This document shows, piece by piece, positions 5,619 to 6,806 of a stretch of 6,806 nucleotides of DNA. The notes under the pieces were generated by a model that worked only from the letters and a program-made list of their open reading frames with translations, ran no database searches and was not told the DNA's origin. How positions within the stretch are numbered: position 1 is the first letter of the stretch; each line of letters starts with the position of its first letter. The stretch lies in assembly GCA_964528035.1 (NCBI GenBank), contig CAZGQY010000210.1, positions 1 to 6,806 on the forward strand, read 5' to 3'. A program made the position numbers and the translations under genes. Source of the DNA: CAZGQY01 sp964528035 (GTDB lineage: Bacteria; Pseudomonadota; Gammaproteobacteria; Methylococcales; UBA1147).

Positions 5619-6128
5619 ATGGCGATAAATAAAACACTGGTGGGGGAAAGTTTGCAGGGTGATGGAAATGAAGTTGCTCACATTGACCTGATGATTGGAC
5701 CTCGCGGTGGTGCTGTAGAAGCAGCGTTTGCAAATTGCCTGACAAACAACAAAGATGGGTTTTCCAGTCTTTTGGCTGTGGTTGCGCCAAACTTGATGGC
5801 TAAGCCAGCTACAGTGATGTTCAACAAAGTTACCATCAAGGGTTCGAAACAAGCTGTTCAGATGTTTGGTCCTGCCCAACGCGGTGTTGCTATGGCGGTT
5901 GCAGATTGTGTTGAAAACGGTACAATTCCGGCTGGTGAAGCGGATGATTTGTTTATTTGCGTCGGAGTGTTTATCCATTGGATGGCTGAAGATGATGCGA
6001 AAATTCAAGACTACAATTACGCAGCAACAAAAGAATCAATCGAACGGGCTGTAGCCGGTTCGCCTACAGCGGCTGAGGTTGTCGCTCAAAAAGGTTCGCA
6101 GGAGCATCCATTCGCGGCGCATTCTTAA
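5619..6128 (+). CDS. fae: Formaldehyde-activating enzyme (5,6,7,8-tetrahydromethanopterin hydro-lyase)
   Basis: Fae condenses formaldehyde with tetrahydromethanopterin to methylene-H4MPT in the cytoplasm. It is the entry step of the H4MPT-linked oxidation pathway that detoxifies formaldehyde and supplies energy during growth on methane or methanol. The 169-aa protein has full family length and near-canonical blocks: NEVAHIDLMIGPRG (17-30) with the conserved active-site His21, TNNKDGF (42-48), FNKVTIKG (68-75), QMFGPAQ (81-87), ADDLFICVGVFIHW (108-121), DYNYAATKESI (131-141) and the C-terminal HPFAA. I start it at ATG 5619, which has a strong AGAGGAGA site. The frame opens 22 codons earlier (5553), but that extension is not Fae-like. 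It is taken to be a host gene, 388 bp beyond the element end. Confidence 0.97.
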   Translation: MAINKTLVGESLQGDGNEVAHIDLMIGPRGGAVEAAFANCLTNNKDGFSSLLAVVAPNLMAKPATVMFNKVTIKGSKQAVQMFGPAQRGVAMAVADCVENGTIPAGEADDLFICVGVFIHWMAEDDAKIQDYNYAATKESIERAVAGSPTAAEVVAQKGSQEHPFAAHS

Positions 6129-6136
6129 TTAACAGC

Positions 6137-6183
6137 AGATGTGGGGGGTGTTTGGTCGTTGGAGTAAATTACCCCCTCCATCT
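6137..6183 (+). terminator. Stem-loop after fae
   Basis: AGATG (6137-6141) pairs with CATCT (6179-6183), and GGGGGT (6144-6149) with ACCCCC (6171-6176), around a 21-nt loop, 9 nt after the fae stop. TTAATAATT follows rather than a clean T run. It may terminate partially or protect the 3' end of the fae mRNA while letting some read-through into the 88-aa gene. Confidence 0.5.
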
Positions 6184-6212
6184 TAATAATTGATTTACAG
6201 AGAGAACCACGC

Positions 6213-6479
6213 ATGAGAATTTTTAAATTTAGTGTATTGATAATGACCTTGGCTTGCTTTCATGCAGTTGCTGTTGCAGGAGAAAAATACCCGGCAGCGT
6301 ATTTTACCCCTGAAATTACTTATCAGGATCCAGCTCTAATAGAAGAATTAGCGGGTGGTAACAAGACTTCAGAACCAGCAGTTGCTGATAAATTTGTCGA
6401 CACGGCAGAGCCGACGGAAAAATATCCTGCCGCCTATTTCACTCCAAAGATCATTTTTCAGGACGAGTCTGTTAAATAA
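6213..6479 (+). CDS. Small exported protein with duplicated EKYPAAYFTP motif (88 aa)
   Basis: I do not recognise a named family. Residues 1-22 are a clear signal peptide (MRIFKF, then a hydrophobic run to AVAVA, likely cut after A22), leaving about 66 residues outside the inner membrane. The mature part contains two copies of a 16-residue unit, EKYPAAYFTP-x-I-x-[YF]-QD, at 24-39 and 69-84. The first ten residues are identical, and an acidic, low-complexity linker joins them (ALIEELAGGNKTSEPAVADK). Cys15 lies inside the hydrophobic core, and TLAC is not a good lipobox. The ribosome-binding site is weak (AGAGAG). It follows fae by 84 bp on the same strand and may be partly co-transcribed. The aromatic-rich repeat suggests a ligand- or partner-binding segment; function is unknown. 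Confidence 0.75.
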   Translation: MRIFKFSVLIMTLACFHAVAVAGEKYPAAYFTPEITYQDPALIEELAGGNKTSEPAVADKFVDTAEPTEKYPAAYFTPKIIFQDESVK

Positions 6480-6543
6480 CGAAAATCTATAGACTAAAAA
6501 TTAAAAGCGTTTATCAGGGTTTAACAGAGATCCGAATATCAAT

Positions 6544-6567
6544 ACCCCGACCGAAGTCGGGGTCTTT
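6544..6567. terminator. Terminator-like hairpin downstream of the 88-aa gene
   Basis: ACCCCGAC (6544-6551) and GTCGGGGT (6556-6563) form a perfect 8-bp GC-rich stem with a CGAA loop, which reads C-UUCG-G, a very stable tetraloop, on the minus strand. On + a short CTTT follows. It probably ends the fae/88-aa transcript and could work in both directions. Confidence 0.65.
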
Positions 6568-6709
6568 GGGTGAATGCCGATTTTTACCATTTTGTTCTGA
6601 TATCCCGATAATCGATTCCGATTCTTTCCGGAAACAGATGTCTTTAAATTTTGCAAATGATAAGCGCTGCCTGCAAATTTCCAGCACTTAGGAGCGAGGT
6701 TTTAATAAT

Positions 6710-6806
6710 ATGCGAAAGATTGACGCAGGATTATTGATTGTCTTCAAGGCGCAGCAACAGGCGCATAGCAGGGCTACGCAACTGTTGCTACAACGCAGAA
6801 GACGGA
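6710..6806 (+). CDS. Possible start of an unknown gene, cut by the right edge
   Basis: A frame opens at ATG 6710 and stays open for 32 codons to the edge (MRKIDAGLLIVFKAQQQAHS, then an arginine-rich run). AGGAG at 6690-6694 and GAGG at 6696-6699 give a plausible ribosome-binding site. The frame overlaps a long imperfect inverted repeat, so the apparent coding may be incidental. No family is recognised. Confidence 0.25.
   Translation, partial: MRKIDAGLLIVFKAQQQAHSRATQLLLQRRRR
6740..6803. repeat. Long imperfect inverted repeat at the right edge
   Basis: Nested pairs share one axis: GTCTTC 6740-6745 with GAAGAC 6798-6803, GCG 6749-6751 with CGC 6794-6796, AGCAACAG 6753-6760 with CTGTTGCT 6782-6789, GCG 6761-6763 with CGC 6777-6779, and TAGC 6766-6769 with GCTA 6773-6776 around loop AGG. 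As RNA this is a 64-nt hairpin with small internal loops. It may be a dispersed palindromic repeat (REP/MITE-like) or a structured RNA. Confidence 0.6.

Noticed and set aside
6661..6806. Retron msr/msd RNA
   Set aside because: The long hairpin and CTTAGGAGCGAGG are suggestive, but no flanking inverted a1/a2 pair or reverse transcriptase is visible before the edge.

Overview
The window looks like one end of an integrated phage-satellite-like element (about 1-5230) joined to the chromosome of a methylotrophic, probably gammaproteobacterial, host (5231-6806). The host guess rests on a near-textbook formaldehyde-activating enzyme (Fae) gene at 5619-6128. Fae belongs to the tetrahydromethanopterin C1 pathway of methylotrophic bacteria. 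The moderate base composition and a gammaproteobacterial-style tRNA-Pro(GGG) 3' end point the same way. Genus cannot be decided; Methylococcales-type methanotrophs or Methylophaga-like methylotrophs are inferences.

Right junction: 5182-5230 is the 3' part of a tRNA-Pro(GGG) gene, from the anticodon stem to CCA, with no 5' half next to it. This is the attachment-site duplication left by integration into a tRNA. The tRNA reads on + and only chromosome follows it, so the element lies to the left and the intact tRNA-Pro should lie beyond position 1.

Element: every gene is on the minus strand, so the reading order is right to left. (1) A P4-type tyrosine integrase (3779-4990), preceded by an arm region with short direct repeats, and followed by a closely spaced gene for a helical protein of unknown function (3181-3774). 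(2) A regulatory/replication operon: an AlpA-like HTH regulator (2790-3035), an unknown 150-aa protein joined by a GTGA overlap (2341-2793), and a AAA+/D5-like helicase-type ATPase (870-2375). (3) A cluster of NGTCATAA-type iterons directly behind the helicase gene (752-870), a candidate replication origin. (4) A small Cys/His-rich protein (422-706). (5) A strong minus-strand promoter overlapped by a LexA-like inverted repeat (381-425), a structured leader with an 11-bp perfect inverted repeat, and a 59-aa leader ORF that overlaps by ATGA the start of an HK97-type prohead protease. That protease gene runs off the left edge (1-187).

Together these genes suggest integration/excision (Int, AlpA), autonomous replication (ATPase plus iterons), then a separately controlled capsid operon. 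This is the architecture expected of a capsid-forming satellite or compact prophage. The deciding evidence (capsid, portal, terminase; presence or absence of tail and lysis genes) lies outside the window.

Chromosome: 5231-5618 holds no convincing gene. It leads into fae, which has a good ribosome-binding site and a small hairpin with T7 just upstream. Then come a 3' hairpin, a small exported protein with two copies of the motif EKYPAAYFTP (6213-6479), a terminator-like hairpin, and at the right edge a long imperfect inverted repeat under a possible ORF start.
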